Positions 14,840 through 21,569 of a stretch of DNA of 64,000 nt are shown here, in pieces. The position numbers and the translations under genes are program-made. A model generated the notes under the pieces. The model was given only the letters and a program-made list of their open reading frames with translations. It had not been told where the DNA came from and searched no databases. Source of the DNA: a virus; IMG/VR virus record IMGVR_UViG_3300040801_001812, positions 1 through 64,000 of that record; one strand, 5' to 3'. The first letter of the stretch is position 1, and the number at the start of each line of letters is the position of its first letter.

Positions 14840-15543
14840 TATTCCTCCCCTTTAATGGCGGCGCGGAGCCGATCCGTCAAGCCCCCATACGAACCGCAGT
14901 TGTCCGGGTCCTGTTCTGCGTAGTCAACTGCCGGGAGGGACTCTTTAATGAGCCTCCGCGCCTCGGCAAGCTCGGCCTCAAGCTCCCGCACCTTCTCCTC
15001 GGCAGCTTCTTTCCGTTTCTTGATGATGGAGATGTAGGTGTAGAGATCGGTTGACTCTGCCGCCCGTTTATCAAATTTGCGGAGTATGGCGTTATCGTAG
15101 TCCGCTATTTCGTCCCGCGCCTCGGCAAGCTCCTGTTCTAGCACGGCGATGTGGTCGTCCTTCTCCACCTCGGCCCGCGCGAAGTTGGCGATGGTTTCAG
15201 CGTCTTCCTCGCGCCACTGTTTCAGCTCTTTCACCCGCGCCTCAAGCTCCGCGATGCGGTGAGATCCAGTGTACCCGGACGGCGGGAGCGGGAGCAGGTC
15301 TTTCGCCCCGCGCAACAATGCGGCGATAGCGGCGAACGGAGTTGCGGATCCATCGGGCGCAACTGCAATCCCGAGAGCTTCGTCAATCCTCCACCTGATC
15401 CTCCTGATGTCCTCCTCTAGCTCTTTCACCTGCGCCTCAAGCTCCCGCACCTGCTTTTTCAGTTCCTCCTCGCAACTGTGGTCACCCGGTTCATACATTT
15501 CCTTGCCACATACCGGACAGTAAACATGCCCCGGCTGCACCAT
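14839..15543 (-). CDS. Zinc-knuckle coiled-coil protein
   Basis: 234 residues from ATG 15543. A short N-terminal knuckle (YCPVCGKEM, then GDHSC) is followed by two coiled-coil stretches (ELKKQVRELEAQVKELEEDI; RELEAELAEARRLIKE) around a central glycine/proline segment. The repeated ELEA and ELAEAR heptads look internally duplicated. Probably a structural or scaffold-like accessory protein; function unknown. Confidence 0.65.
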   Translation of the reverse strand: MVQPGHVYCPVCGKEMYEPGDHSCEEELKKQVRELEAQVKELEEDIRRIRWRIDEALGIAVAPDGSATPFAAIAALLRGAKDLLPLPPSGYTGSHRIAELEARVKELKQWREEDAETIANFARAEVEKDDHIAVLEQELAEARDEIADYDNAILRKFDKRAAESTDLYTYISIIKKRKEAAEEKVRELEAELAEARRLIKESLPAVDYAEQDPDNCGSYGGLTDRLRAAIKGEE

Positions 15544-15728
15544 CACTCACCTCCGTCGATCTTCGCCAGCAGGGTGCAGATATCGTCTTCCAGCTTGATC
15601 GGCATGTCGGGACACGCGATCAGAAAACGACGCAACAACTCCACCGCCTCGTCGCGCTGGGCGCGGAGGCAGTCGATTTCGGACTCAAGACAACGCCTCA
15701 GTTCGATGCTGTTCATAGGTCGTCCCAT
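15543..15728 (-). CDS. Small helical hypothetical protein
   Basis: 61 residues from ATG 15728, behind GGAGGTGAG. One helical stretch (CLRAQRDEAVELLRRFLIAC). This resembles short phage proteins encoded next to coiled-coil proteins. Function unknown. Confidence 0.55.
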   Translation of the reverse strand: MGRPMNSIELRRCLESEIDCLRAQRDEAVELLRRFLIACPDMPIKLEDDICTLLAKIDGGE

Positions 15729-16048
15729 CACTCACCTCCGTCCCCATCTTGGGTCTGATCGTTCCCGCCTGGGTAGCGGCGGAGTAGTTTCTCGGGGGCG
15801 ATGTGCGGGTGGTGGTGATACATACATTCCATCCACTCCCGCGCCTCCTCAGCCCACGCCGCCATGCGTGCTGCCCAGACGGGGCAGAGGTCCGTGTGAT
15901 CACGATTAACCTGATCCCTGCGACAGAGCCAATCGACAGGGGTCTTGTCTGCCCACCGAAAAAAGTCATAGGCACACGGACACCCCGCATCGCAGTACGC
16001 AACCCCATCCACCATCCTCGGTTTGATGTCTGGCAATTCATTGCTCAC
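15728..16048 (-). CDS. Cys/His-rich hypothetical protein
   Basis: 106 residues from GTG 16048, 8 nt after a GGAGGAG ribosome site; the longer frame upstream is antisense to the acidic tail of the next gene and unlikely. Contains YCDAGCPCAYDFF and MYHHHPHIAPEK, so a metal site is plausible. Family not recognised. Confidence 0.55.
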   Translation of the reverse strand: MSNELPDIKPRMVDGVAYCDAGCPCAYDFFRWADKTPVDWLCRRDQVNRDHTDLCPVWAARMAAWAEEAREWMECMYHHHPHIAPEKLLRRYPGGNDQTQDGDGGE

Positions 16049-16052
16049 GTCG

Positions 16053-16385
16053 TCACTCCTCCTCCTCTTCCTCATCATCATACGAACGCTCACGCATGGC
16101 GTCAATGCGCTCATCACCATACGGCTCCATCTTGAACTCGTGAAGCACGTGCTCGCCCTGCCAGCATGCCCGTGTGGCATCCTTCTCCTCCTGCGTCTCG
16201 GCTGTGAAAGCATAAGATTTCTTGTGGTCGTCCTCCAGGCTATAAGGGTCGATATCCCCGAAGGCATCAACGAAAGCCTTGTGTTGTTTGGACGTCAGAC
16301 GGAGCTTGATCTCCACCCCATCCGAACAGTCCGATACGGATCTCACGCAAGACCACAGCATACGGATCACGTCTTTGTCGGTCAC
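16053..16385 (-). CDS. Acid-tailed hypothetical protein
   Basis: 110 residues. N-terminal VIRMLWSCVRSVSDC, then beta-rich KLRLTSKQHKAFVDAF. It ends in a run of eight acidic residues. Function unknown. Confidence 0.6.
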   Translation of the reverse strand: MTDKDVIRMLWSCVRSVSDCSDGVEIKLRLTSKQHKAFVDAFGDIDPYSLEDDHKKSYAFTAETQEEKDATRACWQGEHVLHEFKMEPYGDERIDAMRERSYDDEEEEEE

Positions 16386-16394
16386 CGTAACCTC

Positions 16395-16574
16395 CTAGTG
16401 CTTGGGGGCGTCGTAGGGCGAAGGCCCCTCCAGCATCTTCTCCAAATCGATGAACTGTCGTTCCGTCAATGTGATGGACAATGTCACCATTTTCGGAGCA
16501 CTAACATTATTCCACTTCTTGGTTGAAAACGCAAGGAACCACTCCATCCACCGCCGCTCTCTACTCTTAGCCAC
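16395..16574 (-). CDS. Small hypothetical protein
   Basis: 59 residues from GTG 16572-16574, which overlaps the last codons of the upstream gene and follows GGAGGAG. The product contains RRWMEWFLAFSTKKW and TLSITLTERQFIDLEKML. The spacing, overlap and ribosome site fit the neighbours, so I take it as real although it is short. Confidence 0.55.
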   Translation of the reverse strand: MAKSRERRWMEWFLAFSTKKWNNVSAPKMVTLSITLTERQFIDLEKMLEGPSPYDAPKH

Positions 16575-16776
16575 ACATCTCCTCCATTCCTTTCAGAATA
16601 GTGTCTATGTCCTCCAACTCCAGATGGATGAACCAGTGCTCAGCCTCATCCGAAATGTGAGGAGCCAAGGACGGCACACCACTATACAAATCTGCCATGT
16701 GGAACTGGGTGCGCCAAAAGCAACAACGAATGAACTGTATACGCTCACGCGGGCTGAGCTGAGCAAAAGGCATCAT
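16567..16776 (-). CDS. Small hypothetical protein
   Basis: 69 residues. Contains LSPRERIQFIRCCFW and a C-terminal LELEDIDTILKGMEE. Overlaps both neighbours. Family not recognised. Confidence 0.55.
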   Translation of the reverse strand: MMPFAQLSPRERIQFIRCCFWRTQFHMADLYSGVPSLAPHISDEAEHWFIHLELEDIDTILKGMEEMCG

Positions 16777-17150
16777 TTCTCGTGTGCCCCCTTCACCTGC
16801 TCAACAACATCCCCGAGCACCTCACTGAGGCAGGCACCCCCGTTGTAGAACTGCACAGCGTAGCTGATGCTGCCATCCTCGTTGAGCGTACCCTCCTCGA
16901 ATCCCTCGTCACCCAGGTCTCGATCATCCAACAACCAGATATCATCTCCGATAACGACGTACTTGTCGCGAAAATGGTCATGCTCAAGGAAGGTATCCAA
17001 CCACGTCATCTTCTTCCCGTTGTAACTCCACTCCCCCTGCGGGAGATGGTGGACCTTACAGAGGTACTCTGCCTTCTTCTCCAACGTGTTGTGGACCTTA
17101 CGGAAGGCCAGGGGCTTGATCGTACCGATGTGCGTCTCTGTGTGGCTCAT
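16773..17150 (-). CDS. Hypothetical protein
   Basis: 125 residues from ATG 17150 with AGGAGG upstream. Contains EYLCKVHHLPQGEW and WLDTFLEHDHFRDK in the N-terminal half and an acidic centre. Family not recognised. Confidence 0.6.
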   Translation of the reverse strand: MSHTETHIGTIKPLAFRKVHNTLEKKAEYLCKVHHLPQGEWSYNGKKMTWLDTFLEHDHFRDKYVVIGDDIWLLDDRDLGDEGFEEGTLNEDGSISYAVQFYNGGACLSEVLGDVVEQVKGAHEK

Positions 17151-17347
17151 ACGTCCTCCTTGAACATGTTCTCTACCAGCTCCTCTGCACGCACAATCGT
17201 CTCCACGGCAGCGCGTAACGTAGGCATTGAGCACTGAGTCTCGAATGAGTTCACTGTGTACACCCTCTGACGCTGCCCATCGACCAGATCGTTGCTCACG
17301 TTCTCCCAATGCTCCTCAAGCCAGTCGAGGATCTCCGTGTCGGTCAT
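17147..17347 (-). CDS. Small hypothetical protein
   Basis: 66 residues from ATG 17347. Begins MTDTEILDWLEEHWENVS, an amphipathic helix, and ends acidic. The in-frame upstream extension lacks a ribosome site. Family not recognised. Confidence 0.6.
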   Translation of the reverse strand: MTDTEILDWLEEHWENVSNDLVDGQRQRVYTVNSFETQCSMPTLRAAVETIVRAEELVENMFKEDV

Positions 17348-17697
17348 ATCAGCACCCAGTCCTTTCCTGTGCACATTACGGTCACCGCCTCGTGTGAACA
17401 GTTCTTGATGGTGATGCACCTACGACGATCCCACTCATGCGCGGGTGGAAGAGTAACGGCCCTATCGGTGATGACCACGTCGGTCATGATAGGTACTTCG
17501 TCTCCCTCCAAGTGGAGGAGTTCGTTCACGTCTGCCGAGGAGCACGTCCAGAGCGGTTCACCACCCAACAGCTCGGGGCTGACCTCTGTCTGGAGAGGTT
17601 GCTTACCGGCTGGGGGACTGAGCTTATCCAGCTCAATACCCGCCACAGCAGCAGCGGGCACACCAACGAGCGCCTGAAGGAATCCTCTACGGTTCAT
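17344..17697 (-). CDS. Putative Tat-exported protein
   Basis: 117 residues. The N-terminus MNRRGFLQALVGVPAAAVAG has the twin-arginine motif RRGFL followed by a moderately hydrophobic stretch, the form of a bacterial Tat signal peptide. The mature part is beta-rich with cysteines in LWTCSS, RRRCITIKNCSH and VMCTGKDW. Export of a folded protein by the host Tat machinery is unusual for a phage. No family recognised for the mature domain. Confidence 0.6.
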   Translation of the reverse strand: MNRRGFLQALVGVPAAAVAGIELDKLSPPAGKQPLQTEVSPELLGGEPLWTCSSADVNELLHLEGDEVPIMTDVVITDRAVTLPPAHEWDRRRCITIKNCSHEAVTVMCTGKDWVLI

Positions 17698-17700
17698 CGT

Positions 17701-17901
17701 CTACTCCCACTTGTCGAGGTACAGCTCACACGCTTCCTCGAAAGTATCCCTCCACACAAAGGCAACACGATCTCCTCCATCGGGGATACACACCCACCAC
17801 TCAAGATCCAAGTAGTAGATCTTCCGGTTCATGAACGCGGCTAAGAGCTTACGCAGGACGTTGATCTCGCTCTCTGCATCGTTGAAGTACTCGTTGAACA
17901 T
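17701..17901 (-). CDS. Small hypothetical protein
   Basis: 66 residues rich in aromatic residues (YYLDLEWWVCIPDGGDRVAF) with a helical end (TFEEACELYLDKW). This is the pattern of small phage proteins with a beta-hairpin and helix. Function unknown. Confidence 0.6.
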   Translation of the reverse strand: MFNEYFNDAESEINVLRKLLAAFMNRKIYYLDLEWWVCIPDGGDRVAFVWRDTFEEACELYLDKWE

Positions 17902-18254
17902 CAGACCTCTCTCCCTTCCATGTCATCGGTGATCGTATCGTCTACGTAGATAACCTCTGCCTTCTCGAAGAAGGGACAGTGATAGTCCGATGGGATGTTG
18001 AACACGAACAGGTTGTCGGGTATACGTGATGTACATGCTCCCCTGAGCACGATAGGTCCTACGTAGATGGGTTCATTGTCTTCGTTGTGCTCGATGGGGT
18101 CTGTCTCCTGGTCATAAACACTGTAATGACTACAGTTAGCACAAGACTCTCCTGGGGTCGTGGAACGGGCGGCTAGCTTAAAGTCTTTGTTATCAACTAC
18201 TTTGATCGGACCTATGTGAACAAGCACGGGGATGTCTGCTAATGGGTTATCCAT
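17901..18254 (-). CDS. Hypothetical protein, first gene after the TIGR locus
   Basis: 117 residues from ATG 18254, with GAGGA 8 nt upstream; an ATG at 18293 has no ribosome site. Contains SCANCSHYS and CPFFEKAEVIYVDD, four cysteines that could bind zinc. The promoter at 18297-18325 fits this start. Family not recognised. Confidence 0.6.
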   Translation of the reverse strand: MDNPLADIPVLVHIGPIKVVDNKDFKLAARSTTPGESCANCSHYSVYDQETDPIEHNEDNEPIYVGPIVLRGACTSRIPDNLFVFNIPSDYHCPFFEKAEVIYVDDTITDDMEGREV

Positions 18255-18296
18255 GATGGTATCCTCGTATTCTTCATTTGGTTGTAGGTACATGCA

Positions 18297-18325
18297 ATAT
18301 TAGTTGTAGATCCATATAAAATGAA
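18297..18325 (-). promoter_or_regulatory. Candidate promoter downstream of the TIGR array
   Basis: TTCATT (18320-18325), 17 bp, TAATAT (18297-18302). The -10 is strong and the -35 weak. Its place after the C-rich tract suggests that a new transcript starts here. Confidence 0.4.
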
Positions 18326-18344
18326 CTGGGCGTGAATCCAAGTG

Positions 18345-18442
18345 TTTGAGTAACCCTGGTTGGGGATTTGGTGGGTTGGGTTTTGGCTGACTTGGTGGTG
18401 GGGTGTGATGATGAGATGCGGTTGGTCCCCCTTAACGGGGGA
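18345..18442 (-). terminator. Candidate Rho-dependent termination region with hairpin
   Basis: Read on the minus strand, 18345-18415 has almost no G and abundant C (CCAACCCACC-like runs), the composition of a Rho utilisation site. Just before it lies a hairpin with 6-bp stem and TTAAC-type loop (18426-18442) without a T tract. This would end transcription coming out of the TIGR array. On the plus strand the same DNA is G-rich and could form a G-quadruplex, so the call is tentative. Confidence 0.4.
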
Positions 18443-18526
18443 TTATCTTGATGCCAACCGGGGTTTTCGTTGTTATATCTCATGGTGTGCCCCACTATGG
18501 TGTATTTCTGGGGGTTTGTCAACTGT

Positions 18527-19189
18527 TAGGGCACTCGGGGGGCATGTTCTTCGCTGATCTTGGTTCACTCGTCGAAGCTGCTCTTTTGGGACGTTGGTTC
18601 GCTCTATTCATTTGCTCTTCCAAGATCGTGGTTCACTCCTCAACAGGTGCTCTTCCTCTATTATGGTTCACTCCCACGCGCTGCTCTTCGATGTGTGTGG
18701 TCCACTCCGTACCTATGCTCTTCGGATGTGATGGTTCACTCGGTGGTATTGCTATTCACTTGCCGTGGTTCACTCTCTCCAGTCTTGCTCATCGGTCGAT
18801 TTGGTTCACTCTACCATTGTGCTATTCGTAAACCTTGGTTCACTCCGAGGAAGTGCTCTTCCTTTATTGTGGTTCACTCACTGAGGATGCTCTTCAGGGG
18901 TGATGATTCACTCTTGTACATTGCTACTCCCACGTCGGTGGTTCACTCCCGTAGTATGTAATTTCCCAACACAATGGTTCACTCCGGCTGGGTGCTCTTT
19001 TGGTTTTGTGGTTCACTCAGGTATCACGCTCTTCCTCGATTATGGTTCACTTGCCGTGAATGCTCTTCCACTCTACTGGTTCACTCGTCTACCGTGCTCT
19101 TCGCGCTCCGCTGGTTCACTCAAAAGAACTGCTCTACTCGAACCTTGGTTCACTCTTCATTGGTGCTCTACTCAATCCGTGGTTGATGG
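18527..19189 (-). repeat. TIGR-like guide RNA array (about 19 units of 34-36 nt)
   Basis: On the plus strand each unit is TGGTTCACTC, 8 variable nt, TGCTCTTC, 8 variable nt. Units begin at 18561, 18595, 18629, 18664, 18698, 18732, 18766, 18802, 18836, 18870, 18904, 18939, 18975, 19009, 19043, 19077, 19112 and 19146, with degenerate end copies at 18527 and 19180. Most units are 34 nt; a few are 35 or 36. The first repeat has only single-base changes, the second varies more (TGCTATTC, TGCTCATC, TGCTCTAC), and the variable segments differ from unit to unit. The period is not a multiple of three and no frame stays open. Alternation of two repeats with two spacers, the period, and a Nop/IS110-like gene next door match tandem interspaced guide RNA arrays. 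The minus strand, where the repeats read GAGTGAACCA and GAAGAGCA with UGA and GA elements, is the likely guide strand. Confidence 0.8.
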
Positions 19190-20026
19190 TAGCGTGGGCA
19201 CCCACTCACCGATACGCCAGTGGGCGTGTCCTGGGACATGCTCAAGGACGTACGGCACGGGCGGCTCCTGCTTCTTGAGGATACGACATGCTGCGGTATG
19301 GTAGTCAGAGAGGAAGAGCTTCACGACCCACCTACGCGCTCGTGCGTGAATGTGAGCGGGAGGGAGCTTACCCTCGGAGTACCACTTGTATGCCTCTGTG
19401 TCCTTGCCGATCTTGGTTGTGGCGAGCTTGTGCTCGGCTGCTTCCTTGAACGCTCCCTCCTCATTCTTCTTAATGAGTTCATCCTTGTAAGCACGGAAGA
19501 GGTGACCGTACTCGTCGTTGGGGTTATTCTGGACCTTAACGAAGGACTCACCGATCTTATAGCACAGCACCTTAAGGTCAGCATTCCACGGACGCTTCTG
19601 CCCCTTCTCCCATTTGGCTGTTGGGTTGAGGCCAGCGAAGGACCAGATGTGCCCAGCGGTGGGTGCCTTGTCGATGTCAATGTGAGCGATCAGTCCAGCG
19701 GCAATAACGGGACCGATGCCTGTCACCTCACGCACGGCTGCTCCCAGAGGATGGTTGGCTGAGAACTTGTCGAGCGCGGCCTTGATCGAGTTCTCAAGCA
19801 CGACAAGCTGATCGGTATACCACCCATGGAAGACGAACGGCTCGCCTGCGTCTTTCTGTGACCTACCCTGGTTGGCAGCGGCCTTGCGGAACTCCTGAAT
19901 CTGATAGTACTGGTCAACGAGGTACCGTGCCTCGTTCTCCTGCATCTCGGCAGCGGCCTTTCGTTGGTCAGTGGTCAGTTTACGGACGGCAATATCTTCG
20001 GGTGTCGCGAGCTGGGTGCTGTTCAT
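19172..20026 (-). CDS. tas: Tas-like (Nop/IS110-related) RNA-guided DNA-binding protein
   Basis: 284 residues from ATG 20026 behind GGAGGA. The centre, about residues 95-150, has REVTGIGPVIAAGLIAHIDI and IWSFAGLNPTAKWEKGQKRP, the helix-hairpin-helix block of the IS110/IS116/IS902 transposase C-terminal domain, which is related to the Nop domain of box C/D snoRNPs. The N-terminal 90 residues are helical (RKAAAEMQENEARYLVDQYY) and lack the DEDD RuvC-like catalytic domain of IS110. No HNH or RuvC is fused. The gene ends inside the last degenerate repeat of the adjoining array. In TIGR-Tas systems, Nop-domain Tas proteins bind short dual-spacer guide RNAs and direct sequence-specific DNA binding; nuclease-less forms are known. 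A plain IS110 transposase is unlikely because the catalytic half and element ends are missing. Confidence 0.75.
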   Translation of the reverse strand: MNSTQLATPEDIAVRKLTTDQRKAAAEMQENEARYLVDQYYQIQEFRKAAANQGRSQKDAGEPFVFHGWYTDQLVVLENSIKAALDKFSANHPLGAAVREVTGIGPVIAAGLIAHIDIDKAPTAGHIWSFAGLNPTAKWEKGQKRPWNADLKVLCYKIGESFVKVQNNPNDEYGHLFRAYKDELIKKNEEGAFKEAAEHKLATTKIGKDTEAYKWYSEGKLPPAHIHARARRWVVKLFLSDYHTAACRILKKQEPPVPYVLEHVPGHAHWRIGEWVPTLPSTTD

Positions 20027-20029
20027 GGA

Positions 20030-20257
20030 TTAGTCCTCCATCCAGATGGTGACGTATGGATTCTTGGGTTTAAGACCGCGTTTAATAAGGCGACCCCGCA
20101 CCCTGCTGCGTTTGACCTTAGACCGGGAGGTCTGTGTTTTTGGCTTTTTTGTGTCGGCAAAATCCAACACCTGACTAGCGGGACGTGGGTGCTCATCAGG
20201 TGCCTTGTCGCCATGGTCATCAGCAAACAGGATACGGGGTCTCCAGCAATCACACAT
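20030..20257 (-). CDS. Small basic hypothetical protein upstream of tas
   Basis: 75 residues from ATG 20257. N-terminal CDCWRPRILFADDHG, then a strongly basic stretch (KTQTSRSKVKRSRVRGRLIK) and the end KNPYVTIWMED. It lies 3 bp before the tas gene in the same direction. Basic charge would suit nucleic-acid binding, but this is inference. Confidence 0.55.
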   Translation of the reverse strand: MCDCWRPRILFADDHGDKAPDEHPRPASQVLDFADTKKPKTQTSRSKVKRSRVRGRLIKRGLKPKNPYVTIWMED

Positions 20258-20262
20258 CGTGG

Positions 20263-20511
20263 TTAGTTGATCGCTTCCTGATCGTCGAACGGGTTCATGT
20301 AGCGCATGAAGAAGCGAGCAGTGAAGGTGAGCGAGGTGAGGACCAGGGCTACTACGAGGCCCTTGGCCCACGACTTGACCAGGAAGCCAAGAACGGGCGA
20401 CTCGATGAAGTCCATGAACTGATCGAAGTACCCAGGCTTGGCGAAGAGATCTTCTTGATCCCCGTAGGTGTCGTACGCTCCCTGGCCAGTTTCAACGTCG
20501 AAGTCTATCAT
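20263..20511 (-). CDS. Small membrane protein
   Basis: 82 residues. Acidic N-terminus, then one hydrophobic helix (WAKGLVVALVLTSLTFTARF, residues about 48-67) and a short tail. Sits two genes upstream of tas in the same transcription unit. Function unknown. Confidence 0.65.
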   Translation of the reverse strand: MIDFDVETGQGAYDTYGDQEDLFAKPGYFDQFMDFIESPVLGFLVKSWAKGLVVALVLTSLTFTARFFMRYMNPFDDQEAIN

Positions 20512-20532
20512 GTGTTGTTTCCTTTCTGCTGG

Positions 20533-20838
20533 TTACTCGGTGTCCCAGTCTTCCATGTCGAAGTCATCGTCAGCCGCTTCGAGCATGTCATCGTCCTCCG
20601 CGAGGAGGTCAGCCGGTGACTTACCCTGGAGGGTAAGCTCGTTGTGGACGTTGTCCACGCCTGCGATGGTCTCAACGATACACTGGAGGATAGTCTCGTC
20701 GGCATCCCTCTTCACCGACCGGAGATCATCCCCGTCCTCAAGCTCCATGGTTATGGACATCTCACCCTTGATGGCATGGTACGGGGCGGGTTGCCACGTG
20801 TAGCTGCCAGTCACGGTGATCTCTTTGGTCTTGGCCAT
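20533..20838 (-). CDS. Acid-tailed hypothetical protein, first gene of the tas operon
   Basis: 101 residues from ATG 20838 (TGAGGGAGA upstream). Beta-rich N-terminal half (EITVTGSYTWQPAPYHAIKG) and a very acidic C-terminus (DDDFDMEDWDTE). It is about 16 nt downstream of the start expected from the promoter at 20861-20889. Confidence 0.6.
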   Translation of the reverse strand: MAKTKEITVTGSYTWQPAPYHAIKGEMSITMELEDGDDLRSVKRDADETILQCIVETIAGVDNVHNELTLQGKSPADLLAEDDDMLEAADDDFDMEDWDTE

Positions 20839-20860
20839 GGTTCTGTCTCCCTCAGATTTC

Positions 20861-20889
20861 ATAATCGCACATTATCGTGATGGTGTCAA
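20861..20889 (-). promoter_or_regulatory. Strong promoter for the tas operon
   Basis: TTGACA (20884-20889), 17 bp, GATTAT (20861-20866) on the minus strand. Consensus -35 and optimal spacing make this one of the best promoters in the window. No clear terminator lies between it and the TIGR array. Confidence 0.7.
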
Positions 20890-21245
20890 GGTTTTTGTAG
20901 GTGATCTTGTTGCTCTGGTGTGAGCATCTCCATGTCGTCGTCGAAGAAGTAGAAGACGTGCGGGTCCTCTCCTTCCCGTATGTCCTCGATCTTCTGGAAG
21001 ATCCAGGATGCGAGCCGGGACTGGAACTCCATGGTGTCACACGTTACGCACAGGAGCGTACGCCCCGCGAAGAGAGTGGGGAACGCCCAGAAGAGCCATC
21101 GCCCCAACCTCGTGTTGCTCAAGAAGCTGTCAAGACCAGGGTGCCACAGGGTGAGTGTACGAACGTACACCGGACGACCACAGTATTTCGCGTGGTCAAC
21201 CACGAAGTTCGACGCCCTATGCCACCCACGGGTGTCACTCTGCAT
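20886..21245 (-). CDS. Hypothetical protein
   Basis: 119 residues from ATG 21245 with GGAGAGG upstream. Contains NTRLGRWLFWAFPTLFAG, a hydrophobic stretch that is short for a membrane helix, and an acidic DDDMEML end. Family not recognised. Confidence 0.6.
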   Translation of the reverse strand: MQSDTRGWHRASNFVVDHAKYCGRPVYVRTLTLWHPGLDSFLSNTRLGRWLFWAFPTLFAGRTLLCVTCDTMEFQSRLASWIFQKIEDIREGEDPHVFYFFDDDMEMLTPEQQDHLQKP

Positions 21246-21567
21246 CGAGATCCTCTCCGTCAACGATCACGTTGACCTCGGCGTCCTTGCCCTCATGCTG
21301 AGAGGCGAGGAAATCCAGGATGGCCCGCCGTTCCTCCTCCACCTTATCCAGGTCGATATCGAAGAACTCGGCTAGGAGTTCATGGGGTTGGACTTTGGCA
21401 GGTGCCCAGTCCTCAATGTTTCTTCCCCCGTAGGAGTAGGAACGCAACTCGCAGATCGCGAAGCCCTTCTCCTCTACGAGGAAGTCAATGAACTGCCCAA
21501 TGAGGTTGGAGTCGCCAGCAACAGCCGTCAGCTTGTCACACTCGAGTGCATCAGGGTAGTCAGACAT
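21235..21567 (-). CDS. Conserved phage protein (KLTAV..S..IG.F..FL type)
   Basis: 110 residues. The block CDKLTAVAGDSNLIGQFIDF then KGFAICELR matches a known family of phage early proteins (KL.AV...S..IG.FLEWL..KGI.LCE). The following part ends LLAEFFDIDLDKVEEERRAI, also typical of it. No function has been assigned to the family. Confidence 0.7.
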   Translation of the reverse strand: MSDYPDALECDKLTAVAGDSNLIGQFIDFLVEEKGFAICELRSYSYGGRNIEDWAPAKVQPHELLAEFFDIDLDKVEEERRAILDFLASQHEGKDAEVNVIVDGEDLDAE

Positions 21568-21569
21568 GC

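Noticed and set aside
18274-18522. Minus-strand 82-codon frame between array and next gene
   Set aside because: Low-complexity threonine/serine/proline content from the C-rich tract and no ribosome site.
18527-19189. CRISPR array
   Set aside because: Repeats are 10 and 8 nt and alternate, spacers are 8 nt, and no cas gene is near. CRISPR repeats are one type of about 25-40 nt with spacers of about 30.
18448-19304. Plus-strand reading frames across the array (up to 134 codons)
   Set aside because: They arise from the repeat sequence, shift frame every unit and have no ribosome site. The period is not a multiple of three.
19172-20026. Complete IS110-family insertion sequence
   Set aside because: The protein lacks the N-terminal DEDD RuvC-like domain and there is no element boundary or flanking duplication.
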